Source of the DNA: Candidatus Competibacteraceae bacterium
Lineage (GTDB): Bacteria > Pseudomonadota > Gammaproteobacteria > Competibacterales > Competibacteraceae
Direction of reading: 5' to 3'
NCBI GenBank assembly: GCA_003989065.1
Contig: RXIW01000026.1
Span: 1-42,762, forward strand
DNA length: 42,762 bases
The translations under genes were made by a program, and so were the position numbers. Position 1 is the first letter of the stretch. Each line of letters opens with the position of its first letter. The notes under the pieces are model-generated. The model saw nothing but the letters and a program-made list of their open reading frames with translations, did no database searches and was not told the origin of the DNA. Shown here one piece after another: positions 29,483 to 38,378 of the stretch.

Positions 29483-30235
29483 ATGAGCGAACCCCATATC
29501 CCCGCCGCACTGATCCAGCGCCTGCGCTCCGCCCGCCGGGTGGCGGTGCTAACCGGTGCGGGCATCTCCGCCGAGAGTGGCGTGCCGACCTTCCGCGAAG
29601 CCCAGACCGGCCTGTGGGCGCGCTACAATCCGGAAGAACTGGCCACCCCGGAGGCGTTCCGGCGCAATCCGCAACTGGTGTGGGAGTGGTACGCTTGGCG
29701 GCGGGAACAGGTGCGACAGACCACGCCCAACGCCGGCCACCTGGCGCTGGTCGAAATGGAGCGGCGGATCGCGGAATTCACTCTGATCACCCAGAACGTG
29801 GACGGTCTGCATCGGCGCGCCGGCAGTCACCAGATTCTGGAACTGCACGGTAACCTGTTCCGCACCAAATGTTTCAACGAAAACAGGCCAGTAGAAAGCT
29901 GGCCCGAGAGCACAGATATTCCGCCGCGCTGCCCGCAGTGTGGTGGTCTGCTGCGACCGGATGTGGTGTGGTTCGGCGAAATGCTGCCGGCAGGGGTGCT
30001 ACGAGCCGCCGAGCATGCCGCCGCCACCGCGCAGATCCTGTTCAGCGTCGGCACCTCGGCGCTGGTCTATCCCGCCGCCGATCTGCCACTGACCGCGCTC
30101 ACCCACGGCGCGACCGTGGTAGAGATCAATCCTCAGCCAACCCCGCTCAGCCCGCAGGCAACGTTCTGTCTGACTGGAGCCGCTGGCGTCATCCTGCCCG
30201 CGCTGGTCGCGCAAACCTGGGGCTTGGTGGCATGA
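29483..30235 (+). CDS. cobB: Sir2-family NAD-dependent protein deacylase (class III type)
   Basis: Consumes NAD to remove acyl groups from lysines, releasing nicotinamide, the substrate of the divergent nicotinamidase. The 250-residue product has GAGISAESGVPTFR (25-38), TQNVDGLHRRAG, catalytic His in LELHGNLF, and the zinc region. Tyr70 and Arg73 in WYAWRR match the Y-x-x-R pair that in SIRT5 and CobB gives desuccinylase activity. The zinc region has CPQCG, but the first pair reads C followed by FNEN, so only three of the usual four cysteines are visible. ATG 29483 (CGGAGG upstream) is preferred to 29432. Its stop overlaps the next start (ATGA). Confidence 0.92.
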   Translation: MSEPHIPAALIQRLRSARRVAVLTGAGISAESGVPTFREAQTGLWARYNPEELATPEAFRRNPQLVWEWYAWRREQVRQTTPNAGHLALVEMERRIAEFTLITQNVDGLHRRAGSHQILELHGNLFRTKCFNENRPVESWPESTDIPPRCPQCGGLLRPDVVWFGEMLPAGVLRAAEHAAATAQILFSVGTSALVYPAADLPLTALTHGATVVEINPQPTPLSPQATFCLTGAAGVILPALVAQTWGLVA

Positions 30236-30999
30236 TATCTCCCGAATCCTCACAACCAGCGCGACTGTCGCTCGCCGACGGCACCACCCTCGCCTATCAC
30301 CGCATTCCGGGGTCCGCGCCCGGCGTGATCTTCCTGGGCGGTTTCACCTCCGACATGACCGGCACCAAGGCCACCACCCTGGCGCAGTGGTGTCGCCAGC
30401 GGGGTCAGGCGTTCATCCGCTTCGACTATTCCGGCCACGGCGCGTCCAGTGGCCGCTTCGTCGATGGCACCATCGGCCGCTGGGCTAGCGAGGCGCTGGC
30501 GGTGCTGGACCAGCTGACCGAGGGACCACAAATCCTGGTCGGTTCGTCGATGGGGGCCTGGTTGATGTTGTTGACCGCGCTGGCGCGGCCGGAACGGATA
30601 CGATCCCTGCTCGGACTGGCCTGCGCCGCCGATTTCACCCGTTATCTGTTGTGGGACCGTTTGGACCCGCCGTTGCAGGAACGGCTGCGGCGGGAACGGG
30701 TCATCACCCTGCCCTCGTCCTACGGCGAACCCTATGTCATCGCCATGGATCTGATCGAGGAAGCCGCCCGGCATCGTCTGCTCGACCGGCCGGTGCTGCC
30801 GATCCACTGTCCGGTGCGCCTGATCCATGGCATGAACGATGTCGACGTGCCGTGGCAAACCAGTCGCCACGTACTGGAAAAGTTGGCCAGTCCAAACGTG
30901 CGGCTGATTCTGGTCAAGGATGGCGAACACACCCTGTCGCGGGAAAGCGATCTGCGGCTGCTGACCCGCACGCTGGGCGAGTTGCTGGACGGCGAGTAG
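30232..30999 (+). CDS. Alpha/beta hydrolase coupled to sirtuin gene
   Basis: 255-residue serine hydrolase of the alpha/beta fold: oxyanion region IFLGGFTSDMTGTKA, FDYSGHGASSG, nucleophile elbow GSSMGAW, acid in LIHGMNDVDVP, and histidine in VKDGEHTLS. The arrangement and the FLGGF...DMTGTKA block resemble the ABHD10/acyl-glucuronide esterase group. The substrate is not known. The ATG at 30232 overlaps the sirtuin stop (ATGA), so production is coupled to the deacylase; an ester product of sirtuin chemistry, or an unrelated thioester or ester, could be its target. It converges with bioC, 17 bp apart. Confidence 0.82.
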   Translation: MISPESSQPARLSLADGTTLAYHRIPGSAPGVIFLGGFTSDMTGTKATTLAQWCRQRGQAFIRFDYSGHGASSGRFVDGTIGRWASEALAVLDQLTEGPQILVGSSMGAWLMLLTALARPERIRSLLGLACAADFTRYLLWDRLDPPLQERLRRERVITLPSSYGEPYVIAMDLIEEAARHRLLDRPVLPIHCPVRLIHGMNDVDVPWQTSRHVLEKLASPNVRLILVKDGEHTLSRESDLRLLTRTLGELLDGE

Positions 31000-31016
31000 A
31001 CCCCCCCGCGCGACGT

Positions 31017-31910
31017 TCAGAGACCGCGCCGGCGCAACTGCGACAGCGGGAAAACCGCCGGGCCGGCGGTGCGCGGGCGATCTTGCTGCGGCACAGGACC
31101 CCAAGCATGGCCATACACCACCTCGCAACTGACCGGCAACAACCCATCGGGGCGGCGAAAGCGCTCGTAAGCGGCGCGCATCGCCTGCAGACGCCCTTTA
31201 CCGGTCAGGCCAGGCGCTCGACCGGCGGTCACGTTGCCAGCGCCCGCCTTGCCCAAGTCGCCCATCAAGCCATCGACATCCGCGTAGGTCAGGGTCAGCC
31301 GCTCCACATCCATCACCGGCTCGGCCAGCCGCGCCCGGAGCAAAGCATCGCCGATATCGTGCATGTCGAGAAAACCGTTGACGTGATTGTAGCCATCGGC
31401 GGCGGCCCAGCTCCGTCGCAGTTCGATCAGGGTATCGGGTCCCAGCGTGCTGAACAGCAAGGCGCCGCCTGGTTTGAGCACCCGGCGAAATTCGGCGAGC
31501 ACCTGATCGAGATCGGGATACCACGGCAGAGCCAGATTAGAGAAGATCAGATCGCAGCAAGCATCGGCCAGCGGTAAGGCCGTCGCATCGCTGACCGCCC
31601 CATGCAGGACCCGCAGCCACGGCGCTCGGCGACGCGCTCGCGCCACCAGTGCCGAAGCCAGATCCAGCCCAATCACCTTGGCCTTACGGTATTTCTTCAT
31701 CAGCGCGGTGGTGATCAAGCCGCTACCGCAGCCGACATCGAGGATCGTTTCCGGCTGGAGTTTCAGCAAATCCAGCCGCTCCAGCAAGCGGCCACCCACT
31801 TCGCGTTGCAGGAAAGCCGCCTCGTCGTAATGGGGAGCGGCCCGCTCTAGGGCGCGCCGCAACAATGCCCGGTTCGGTTCGAACGGCTGTCCCTCGCCCC
31901 CGTCATGCAT
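31017..31910 (-). CDS. bioC: Malonyl-ACP O-methyltransferase BioC
   Basis: SAM-dependent enzyme that methylates malonyl-ACP, disguising it so that fatty-acid synthesis can build pimeloyl-ACP methyl ester for biotin. The 297-residue product has motif I ILDVGCGSGLIT, GLDLASALVARARRR, FSNLALPWYPDLDQVLAEFRRVLKPGG, the LRRSWAAADGYNHVNGFLDMHDIG block, and the C-terminal CEVVYGHAWGP that is typical of BioC. The ATG at 31910 overlaps the bioH 3' end by 8 bp; the frame stays open further upstream inside bioH without similarity. Confidence 0.94.
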   Translation of the reverse strand: MHDGGEGQPFEPNRALLRRALERAAPHYDEAAFLQREVGGRLLERLDLLKLQPETILDVGCGSGLITTALMKKYRKAKVIGLDLASALVARARRRAPWLRVLHGAVSDATALPLADACCDLIFSNLALPWYPDLDQVLAEFRRVLKPGGALLFSTLGPDTLIELRRSWAAADGYNHVNGFLDMHDIGDALLRARLAEPVMDVERLTLTYADVDGLMGDLGKAGAGNVTAGRAPGLTGKGRLQAMRAAYERFRRPDGLLPVSCEVVYGHAWGPVPQQDRPRTAGPAVFPLSQLRRRGL

Positions 31911-32763
31911 CGAGGAAAGCCCGCAGTTCGGCCATGAATTCCGGCAGATGGGAGAAAAACGGTGCGTGGCCGGCGCGGGGAAAGACATGCAGCCGGGTAT
32001 TCGGTAGCCGGTTCTGGATTGCCTCCCCCGCCGCCACCGGAACCAGTTGATCGCGCTGCCCCATCAACATCAACAGTGGACAGGCAAGGTTCTGCAAAGC
32101 GGCGCGCAGATCGTTACTCTCCAGCATCGCCAGTCCATCCTGGAGCGCCGTCACTTCCGGTTCGCCGCGTCGGGACAGGATGGTCTTGAACCGGTGCAGC
32201 TGGGCGCTGGCGTGCTCGCTGCCGTAGACTTCGAGGGCGATAAAACGCTTGAGCACCATCCGATAGTCCTGGCTCAGTTCTTCGGCAAAGCGGCGCAAGA
32301 CCACCGGGGCGATGGCATGCGGCCAGTCGGGGCGTTGAACGAAACAAGGGGTGCTGTTGACCAGCGCCAGCCGCGTCACCCGCTCCGGCATGGCCAACGC
32401 CACCTGCTGGGCGACAAGGCCACCCAGTGACCACCCGATCCAGGCCGCCGGAGTCGGCGTCGCAGCTGCGACCGCTTCAGCCAGTTCGGCGAGGGTGTAA
32501 CCGGATTTGGTTGGACGGCTGAAACCATGGCCGGGCAGATCCAGCACCGTGACCCGGTAGTCATTGAGCAGGTCACCGGCGACATCTTCCCAGACGCCGC
32601 TGTGCATACCCCAACCATGCACCAATACCACGTCCGGCCCGATACCGGCGGTATCGGTATAAAGGGTGGAAGCGGTGGGTGAAACGACATCCGTCGGAGA
32701 ACAGTGGGTCATGGCGACGATAGGTTCGGTAAGCGCCGCAGGTGAGGGCGCGTCGCGCGGCAT
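31903..32763 (-). CDS. bioH: Pimeloyl-ACP methyl ester esterase BioH
   Basis: Removes the methyl group added by BioC once the pimeloyl chain is complete. Alpha/beta hydrolase with VLVHGWGMHSGVWED, nucleophile elbow WIGWSLGG, acid in MGQRDQLVPV, and histidine in RAGHAPFFSH. From ATG 32763, which has AAAGGTG 6 bp upstream, the product is 286 residues. ATG 32712 (269 residues) would match the usual length better but lacks a ribosome-binding site. It is translationally coupled to bioC. The other biotin genes (bioA, B, D, F) are not in the window. Confidence 0.93.
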   Translation of the reverse strand: MPRDAPSPAALTEPIVAMTHCSPTDVVSPTASTLYTDTAGIGPDVVLVHGWGMHSGVWEDVAGDLLNDYRVTVLDLPGHGFSRPTKSGYTLAELAEAVAAATPTPAAWIGWSLGGLVAQQVALAMPERVTRLALVNSTPCFVQRPDWPHAIAPVVLRRFAEELSQDYRMVLKRFIALEVYGSEHASAQLHRFKTILSRRGEPEVTALQDGLAMLESNDLRAALQNLACPLLMLMGQRDQLVPVAAGEAIQNRLPNTRLHVFPRAGHAPFFSHLPEFMAELRAFLDA

Positions 32764-32847
32764 GGTAACACCTTTACCGCCTGGACCGATCCACTTCGGG
32801 CCGTTACCGAACCAGTTTGGCCTGCTGTGTTATGCCTACCACCGATT

Positions 32848-33057
32848 TCAGCCTTGGCAAACCCGCCGCACCGGCTTGCGCTGGATATGGTCCCGCGCCA
32901 GATCCAACAATTCGATCGGTGGCTCGTAGCCAGTACGGCGGCAATGGTGCAGGAATTCGTGCAGCCGTGGCTCGGCATCGTGCCGGTTGGCCAATTCGAT
33001 CAGTTCCAGCAGTTCGATCATGCGTGGGGCAGGAACGGTGGCAACAGTCTGAAGCAT
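32848..33057 (-). CDS. Small protein of unknown function upstream of bioH
   Basis: Not recognised. The ATG at 33057 has AAGGA 8 bp upstream and gives a 69-residue, helix-rich, charged product (IELLELIELANRHDAEPRLHEFLHHCRRTG) with no membrane segment or signal. The composition matches the GC-rich neighbours rather than the pilus operon. It ends 84 bp before the bioH start on the same strand. A real small gene seems more likely than not, but I cannot name a family. Confidence 0.5.
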   Translation of the reverse strand: MLQTVATVPAPRMIELLELIELANRHDAEPRLHEFLHHCRRTGYEPPIELLDLARDHIQRKPVRRVCQG

Positions 33058-33141
33058 CAGTGGATTCCTTGGTGGAAAAAGCAACTGATGTTTCATAAGC
33101 ACACGACGTGCCAACCAATAGAGGGTGTTCCCTTCCCTATG

Positions 33142-33693
33142 TTATTTGCCCCAACACTCTGTCACGGTACTACCCCCCACACCTTTAATACCTTGATTAT
33201 TGAGTGTTAATGCACCGCAGGCATCTCCAACCATTGGCCCTCCGGTAGCAGGCGTTGCCGTTAAGATATAGCAGATAGGAGTTCCCATTATAGTATTACA
33301 ACTCGTCGCATCTACTGTAATGGTAATGTTATAAACAACTTCAGTACCATCGATAGGCGATTTTTGGTAGGGCAAGGAAGTGCTTGTAATACTCGCACCA
33401 GCAGCATTCTTATTATAGGCATTCGACTCGGTAAAAATCCGCTCCATAAACTGCGCATCCATCAACAGGGCGACTTTAGCCCCGGCTCGGTGGTTGCGTT
33501 TAGTGTATTGCTGATAGCTTGGCAACGCGACTGCGGCTAGTATCGCCACAATTACTACCGCTATCATCACTTCAATCAACGTGAATCCAGCGTGCCTATT
33601 GTGATGAACATCGTCACGTAACCGCTTACGTTTCCGCTCATATCCTAGCGGGGAGGCTTGATTCAGGGGGCGGCCAGCCAAGTTGAATCTCAC
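33142..33693 (-). CDS. pilE: PilE-type type IV minor pilin
   Basis: Prepilin-like protein, 183 residues. The processing site is G36 before FTLIEVMIAVVIVAILAAVALPSY, with Glu at +5 of the mature chain, followed by the hydrophobic N-terminal helix. The C-terminal domain carries four cysteines (SCNTIMGTPIC, GDACG, TECWGK) that could make disulphides. The start is GTG at 33693, overlapping the pilY1 stop (GTGA), with GGGAG 8 bp upstream. This gives a leader of 36 residues, longer than usual, and no better start is seen. It closes the fimT-pilV-pilW-pilX-pilY1-pilE operon, as PilE does in Pseudomonas. Confidence 0.88.
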   Translation of the reverse strand: MRFNLAGRPLNQASPLGYERKRKRLRDDVHHNRHAGFTLIEVMIAVVIVAILAAVALPSYQQYTKRNHRAGAKVALLMDAQFMERIFTESNAYNKNAAGASITSTSLPYQKSPIDGTEVVYNITITVDATSCNTIMGTPICYILTATPATGGPMVGDACGALTLNNQGIKGVGGSTVTECWGK

Positions 33694-36600
33694 TGTATTT
33701 GCTCCCAAGAGATAGGCGTGGGAGAACCACTACCGGTAATAATGTATTCACTGAGCTGAGGGACTCTGATCACGTTGCCCTTCGTGTCAGTTAACAGCTT
33801 ATAGGCTATCGATTTACCGCTCGTAGCTGGTGCAGTGCCTTCTATCCATGGCGGTGCATCTGAAGATGGAACCAGCAATGATAATGACATTCCACCCACT
33901 GCTGCTGTGCCACCTGCGCCATCATTTACAAGATCACCCACCTCGTCGAATGTACCGTTATTGTTAACATCGAAAGGCGACTCTGCTAAGCGACCACAAC
34001 TAGCACTCAATTCCATCAACCAACTTATACCACCTTTTGCACAAGCATCCGCAGTAGGGACTGAAGTCGTAAAAATCACACGTGTCTGCAGCGTCTTGAA
34101 CACCTTAATCAAGGGTGACGCCAAGATTCGCTCAGAAGGTGCTGGCGGTGTAGTGGTATCGAAATCCAGGTAGCATCCTCGGATACTAGTATCTACAATA
34201 GCATTGTCACTGATGACTCTGTATGTTTCTCCGGCAGTGGTTGTTGTACTTTTAATAGTCTGCTGCAATAGTTTGGTACGAGACACCGTAGCACCTGAAG
34301 AGGTGTCCATGATGCCGTAGAAAGTCTGCATATTACTATTGAGCAGATCGTTAACGCTCGTGTCGGTTGGTTTCGTTGGGTCAGATGTTAGATAACGCCC
34401 GGTACCAAAATAAACCATCAATTGACCATTGAACGGCGATGGAACTAGCGTAGTGTCACTAGATAGCACTACCGCTTTCGGCTGACTGGTAATCGGTTGC
34501 ACTTTATTGCTGTTATTAAGCGCTGTGAATAAAGCCTTACCACCATTACCAAGAATCCAGACACCCAGTGCATTCTTTTCAAATTTCCAGAGATGACCCT
34601 GCAAATCGCCTGCATAGATTACATCTACGATCCCATCACCGTCCTGGTCAAACGGGTATGGCGTGAATAACCCGTTGGAAGGACTGCTGCCAGTGGAAAT
34701 TTTGGCAATCTGTGAACCAGTTCCAAGATCGACGATATACAGAACGGCATCCTGATTGGTGCTGTTATAGCCGTTGCCGAAAATAGCAGCCCACTGGATG
34801 GCACTCACGGCTGCGATCTGGGGCTGACCAAAAGTCAGCCCCAGATCTTTGGTATCGGTAAATTCCCATTTGACATTCGTAGCGGAAAAACTGTCAGGGC
34901 TAGACACATCAAGAGCGTAAATACTCCGGCTACCCTTCCGCAAACCACCGACCAGATAGGTTCCCCAGCGACTACCAATATAAGCATCGTGTACGGTTGG
35001 TGTGCCATCTACGAAAAATTTGTGAGATGCTGTATAGTTCGGATTGGTTAGCACGCTCAGATTGTCATACACTCCAGCTGGTATATAGGCGAACAACTCC
35101 ATACCCATACCCGAACCACTGATTGCGGCATTGAAAGCGTGTAACATACCATCGTTGGCGCCAACATAGACCACGGGTACTTTGCTAGCCTTTGCAGCGA
35201 CATAATTTGCGTAACTGTCTTGCCCAGTTACTTTGATGCTGGCACCACCGTAGCCAAAATCGTCCTTGTAGACAAACACCGGGGTAGAATCGATGATGTC
35301 GCCCAAGACCGATGTTGTCCGATTGCGAAAATTGGTATAACGGACTCGGTCGTTACGGTCTGTATCCGTAACATAAGTACCACCTGGATCAGTTGGTATA
35401 GGGACAGTAAAGGTATCATTCGTGACACTGGAAATAGTATATTTATTAGTATTAAGCGCTGTTGGAGTGGTTCCTGTCAGAGTCACACCCGATACAGTCA
35501 CTTCATCACCTGCCTTCAAGCCATGCTGGGGCGCTGTAAAGGTGATTTTTTTATTCGTGGAATCCCAAGCGGATACGCCAGTGATAGCGATATAGCCCCG
35601 GAGCCAAGCAAGCCTTTGCGAACAAAGACTATCTACTGTTGGATTTCCACTGCTATCCGGGTTCAAAGGATCTTGGTTTAACGCTGTTGTCAGAGAACTA
35701 CTGCTGTTACAAATCGAAAGGACGAATTCCTGGGCAACACCATCGTTTAGGGTATAAATATGGCGCGATAGATCTGGCGATTGCTGATTTCCTGGAGGAA
35801 TCAAACTCCCAGCCTCCCAGGTGTCAACCAGGATCGTCTCACCATGCGTGCCGGTTGTGCTGGCAAGGCTGCCATTCGCATCCATCGCGACCGCTTCCAA
35901 TGTACCGCTCCAGTCGGCGTTGAAACCGGCGACAAAGGTGGTAGCGCCTGTATCCGTAGTCCTCCCGACATTGTAACTCACGGCGGAGCCGCCACCTGAA
36001 TCCGCTGCTGAACTGATAGTGTTGATGATGTCCTGAAAAGCAGCATTCATATCTTGGGGATCATCCACATTATAAAACTTGCCCCGACTGTCGATGGCAG
36101 CATGCCATAGGTCGGCGGCATTGCCATTCACACCAGAATTACTGGTGGTAGGCCAGCTCTTGTTACCATTAACAATATCTGTGTAGCTACCGCTATAGGT
36201 ATCGCCGCCCCAAGACAGCTCACCGCCAGAGGTACTGATGAGATATGGGGTCATCCCCAAGCCTACAGTGTAATTAACCATGTGCTGCCAAGTTGCAGGG
36301 TCGTTCTTTGCGTTGAAATACTGCTTGGAGGTTGTGCCTGATGGATCAACAATTGAAGCTGAGACATCATTAGCCAATAATTCAGGAACCAGATCATTTG
36401 CCCAATAGTAAAAAGCAACATCAGCCAAACTGCTTGAGTTACTATCTTTATAGGGGGTTTGGCTAGAGTAAGCTGTGCTATCCGGCAAGGCATGAGACGT
36501 ACTATCATAGTTTTTATAGCTATCGCTACTATTCACACTATCGCTATTCCACATACCATCGGTCATAATGAGCTGATAGTTTTTCCGACAGGTAGCCATC

Positions 36601-37805
36601 GTGTTAGTGGATGAACTTGTCAAATCATCATCATAAGGGCTGCTGGAACCCGTAGTCTTGTAGTAATCGCCAGCGCGCTGCACCGCCGTTAGCAATGGAG
36701 TACCATTGCTAGCAGGCAAACGCGTGAGCCAACTGTAGAAATCCATCTCGTGTTGACCAGAGAAAGGATAGATCTTATTATTAACCGTTTTGGCGCTAGA
36801 ATCCCAACCCTGGCAGTAATTAGTCACTAAGGAGGGATATCTACCGCTTGTATAGCAACTGTTGATAGCCTGCCAAGCGACCCGGACCGTATTGAGCAAA
36901 GTGGACATAGCTAGGGAAGCTGCCGAAACGGTCATCAGGTTACGTGTCCGATAAAAGGAGAACCAGTTGGCAAAATTTTGGCGCTCATCATTCCCGCTTC
37001 CATCGCCGCGATTTATCCCCGATGTTGCACTAACAATTACAATATTATAACAATTATTATCGGTCAGCGTTGCGGGTGATTTATCACATTCAGACTTGGA
37101 GGTATTGTAAACATAATAGTAGGCTGGCATAAACTGCGTAGTTCCAGTACTTGATGGCTGGCAGTCGCCACTACTACTACAGCTCGGTGTAGATGGCATA
37201 TCAACCCATGTCGGAGTTGATGATAACCCAGCTGCTTTATTATATTGACAACGATATTTTTTTGAGACTCTGTTGCAAGCCACATCATTACTATAATGCC
37301 GCATGTGCCAGTGAGTTGTACTAGTATCGGTGGTAGTATACGGATACATACCTGCAGTAGGTTGGTACTGCTGGCTAAGATCAAGCTTTGCGGATGATGT
37401 ATTGAATCCATTGAGATAGGCCGCATTAAAGGTGGTACTAAGTGTCGTCAGTATAGCGTTTCCACTGGCATCTACCCCTGTGACGACCACGGGTGCAGTA
37501 TAGGTAATCTTTGGGTTATAGTAAATTGGGTTATAGGCAGCCGATTTCACATATCGGCCATCCAATGCAGAGCTATACTCAGCATAATAATTACTTGGAA
37601 CCAAATCCGGAGTATACGCCCAAGCCATACTGCCTGAGTCGTCCAGAGTGAGTGTCAGATTCGGCGGAACACCAGTAGACGTTAAAAATAGCGGATAATC
37701 TGGAATGGTCAGAGTGGTTGAATTAGCAACCTGAACACTGATGGAGCACAGCAAAGTAGCGACCAAAGCTAGACGAATACAATGGATAAAGATTGTCGAC
37801 AACAT
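33690..37805 (-). CDS. pilY1: PilY1-type pilus tip adhesin/assembly protein
   Basis: 1371-residue secreted protein of the PilC/PilY1 family, associated with the pilus tip, surface sensing and attachment. It has an N-terminal signal (LALVATLLCSISVQVANS) and a von Willebrand A-like region with a MIDAS-type DxSxS at residues 55-59 (DDSGS). The C-terminal beta-propeller (PilY1 domain) includes VVYVGANDGMLHAFNA and, near residue 1050, an EF-hand-like loop DQDGDGIVD that in homologues binds calcium. Codon use is visibly AT-richer than outside the operon. The ATG at 37805 is preceded by AGGG; the stop overlaps the pilE start. The central region is likely strain-variable. Confidence 0.93.
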   Translation of the reverse strand: MLSTIFIHCIRLALVATLLCSISVQVANSTTLTIPDYPLFLTSTGVPPNLTLTLDDSGSMAWAYTPDLVPSNYYAEYSSALDGRYVKSAAYNPIYYNPKITYTAPVVVTGVDASGNAILTTLSTTFNAAYLNGFNTSSAKLDLSQQYQPTAGMYPYTTTDTSTTHWHMRHYSNDVACNRVSKKYRCQYNKAAGLSSTPTWVDMPSTPSCSSSGDCQPSSTGTTQFMPAYYYVYNTSKSECDKSPATLTDNNCYNIVIVSATSGINRGDGSGNDERQNFANWFSFYRTRNLMTVSAASLAMSTLLNTVRVAWQAINSCYTSGRYPSLVTNYCQGWDSSAKTVNNKIYPFSGQHEMDFYSWLTRLPASNGTPLLTAVQRAGDYYKTTGSSSPYDDDLTSSSTNTMATCRKNYQLIMTDGMWNSDSVNSSDSYKNYDSTSHALPDSTAYSSQTPYKDSNSSSLADVAFYYWANDLVPELLANDVSASIVDPSGTTSKQYFNAKNDPATWQHMVNYTVGLGMTPYLISTSGGELSWGGDTYSGSYTDIVNGNKSWPTTSNSGVNGNAADLWHAAIDSRGKFYNVDDPQDMNAAFQDIINTISSAADSGGGSAVSYNVGRTTDTGATTFVAGFNADWSGTLEAVAMDANGSLASTTGTHGETILVDTWEAGSLIPPGNQQSPDLSRHIYTLNDGVAQEFVLSICNSSSSLTTALNQDPLNPDSSGNPTVDSLCSQRLAWLRGYIAITGVSAWDSTNKKITFTAPQHGLKAGDEVTVSGVTLTGTTPTALNTNKYTISSVTNDTFTVPIPTDPGGTYVTDTDRNDRVRYTNFRNRTTSVLGDIIDSTPVFVYKDDFGYGGASIKVTGQDSYANYVAAKASKVPVVYVGANDGMLHAFNAAISGSGMGMELFAYIPAGVYDNLSVLTNPNYTASHKFFVDGTPTVHDAYIGSRWGTYLVGGLRKGSRSIYALDVSSPDSFSATNVKWEFTDTKDLGLTFGQPQIAAVSAIQWAAIFGNGYNSTNQDAVLYIVDLGTGSQIAKISTGSSPSNGLFTPYPFDQDGDGIVDVIYAGDLQGHLWKFEKNALGVWILGNGGKALFTALNNSNKVQPITSQPKAVVLSSDTTLVPSPFNGQLMVYFGTGRYLTSDPTKPTDTSVNDLLNSNMQTFYGIMDTSSGATVSRTKLLQQTIKSTTTTAGETYRVISDNAIVDTSIRGCYLDFDTTTPPAPSERILASPLIKVFKTLQTRVIFTTSVPTADACAKGGISWLMELSASCGRLAESPFDVNNNGTFDEVGDLVNDGAGGTAAVGGMSLSLLVPSSDAPPWIEGTAPATSGKSIAYKLLTDTKGNVIRVPQLSEYIITGSGSPTPISWEQIQ

Positions 37806-37814
37806 GGTTTTTCC

Positions 37815-38378
37815 CTACTCAGCAAACTGGTACATAGTCTGAATAATGACAACCGCATTACTATCCTGACCCACACCCCAAGCAGTAACACGGTAATAGT
37901 CCTTCTTCTGAGAGCCAGAAGTATCCGAGGGCATTCTTTCCACAATATAGCGGGGCTGAGCAGTCACTAAACCGATTGTATCGGTCCCGCTGAGCGTGCA
38001 TACATTGCTAGAATTCGAACTGAAGAACGATCGCCAATATACTACATCGTTCGCATGGCACTGGCCATTGGGAAAAATGCAATCCGTTGTGTTAGGATCC
38101 GTATTTCCAGGAGAACAGATTGTTACAGTCGCTGGAGCCAGAGCATCCAGCGAACTGTGGGTTTGGGTGAGAATCCAAGTTTGTGCCTTCTTAATAGCAT
38201 GTTCCGTAGCCTGAAATGCCAAATCCCGTTGACGAGTATTCCCCGCCATACGCTCATTTTGCATGCTATCCATAGCGGCAGGAATACCATACATCATGAT
38301 CATCAAAAGGATCAAAAGAGCAACGATCAGTGTTGCACCACGCTGAGTTCGCTTCAAAGCAATAGGTAACTTTCTCAT
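37815..38378 (-). CDS. pilX: Type IV pilus assembly protein PilX
   Basis: 187-residue minor pilin: short basic leader (MRKLPIALKRTQRG), then ATLIVALLILLMIMMYGIPAAMDSM, the PilX hydrophobic helix. As in other PilX proteins, +5 is not Glu (Val here). The motif MQNERMAGNTRQRDLAFQATEHAI is characteristic. The start overlaps the pilW stop (ATGA) and the stop lies 9 bp before pilY1. It belongs to the priming complex with PilV, PilW and PilY1. Confidence 0.92.
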   Translation of the reverse strand: MRKLPIALKRTQRGATLIVALLILLMIMMYGIPAAMDSMQNERMAGNTRQRDLAFQATEHAIKKAQTWILTQTHSSLDALAPATVTICSPGNTDPNTTDCIFPNGQCHANDVVYWRSFFSSNSSNVCTLSGTDTIGLVTAQPRYIVERMPSDTSGSQKKDYYRVTAWGVGQDSNAVVIIQTMYQFAE

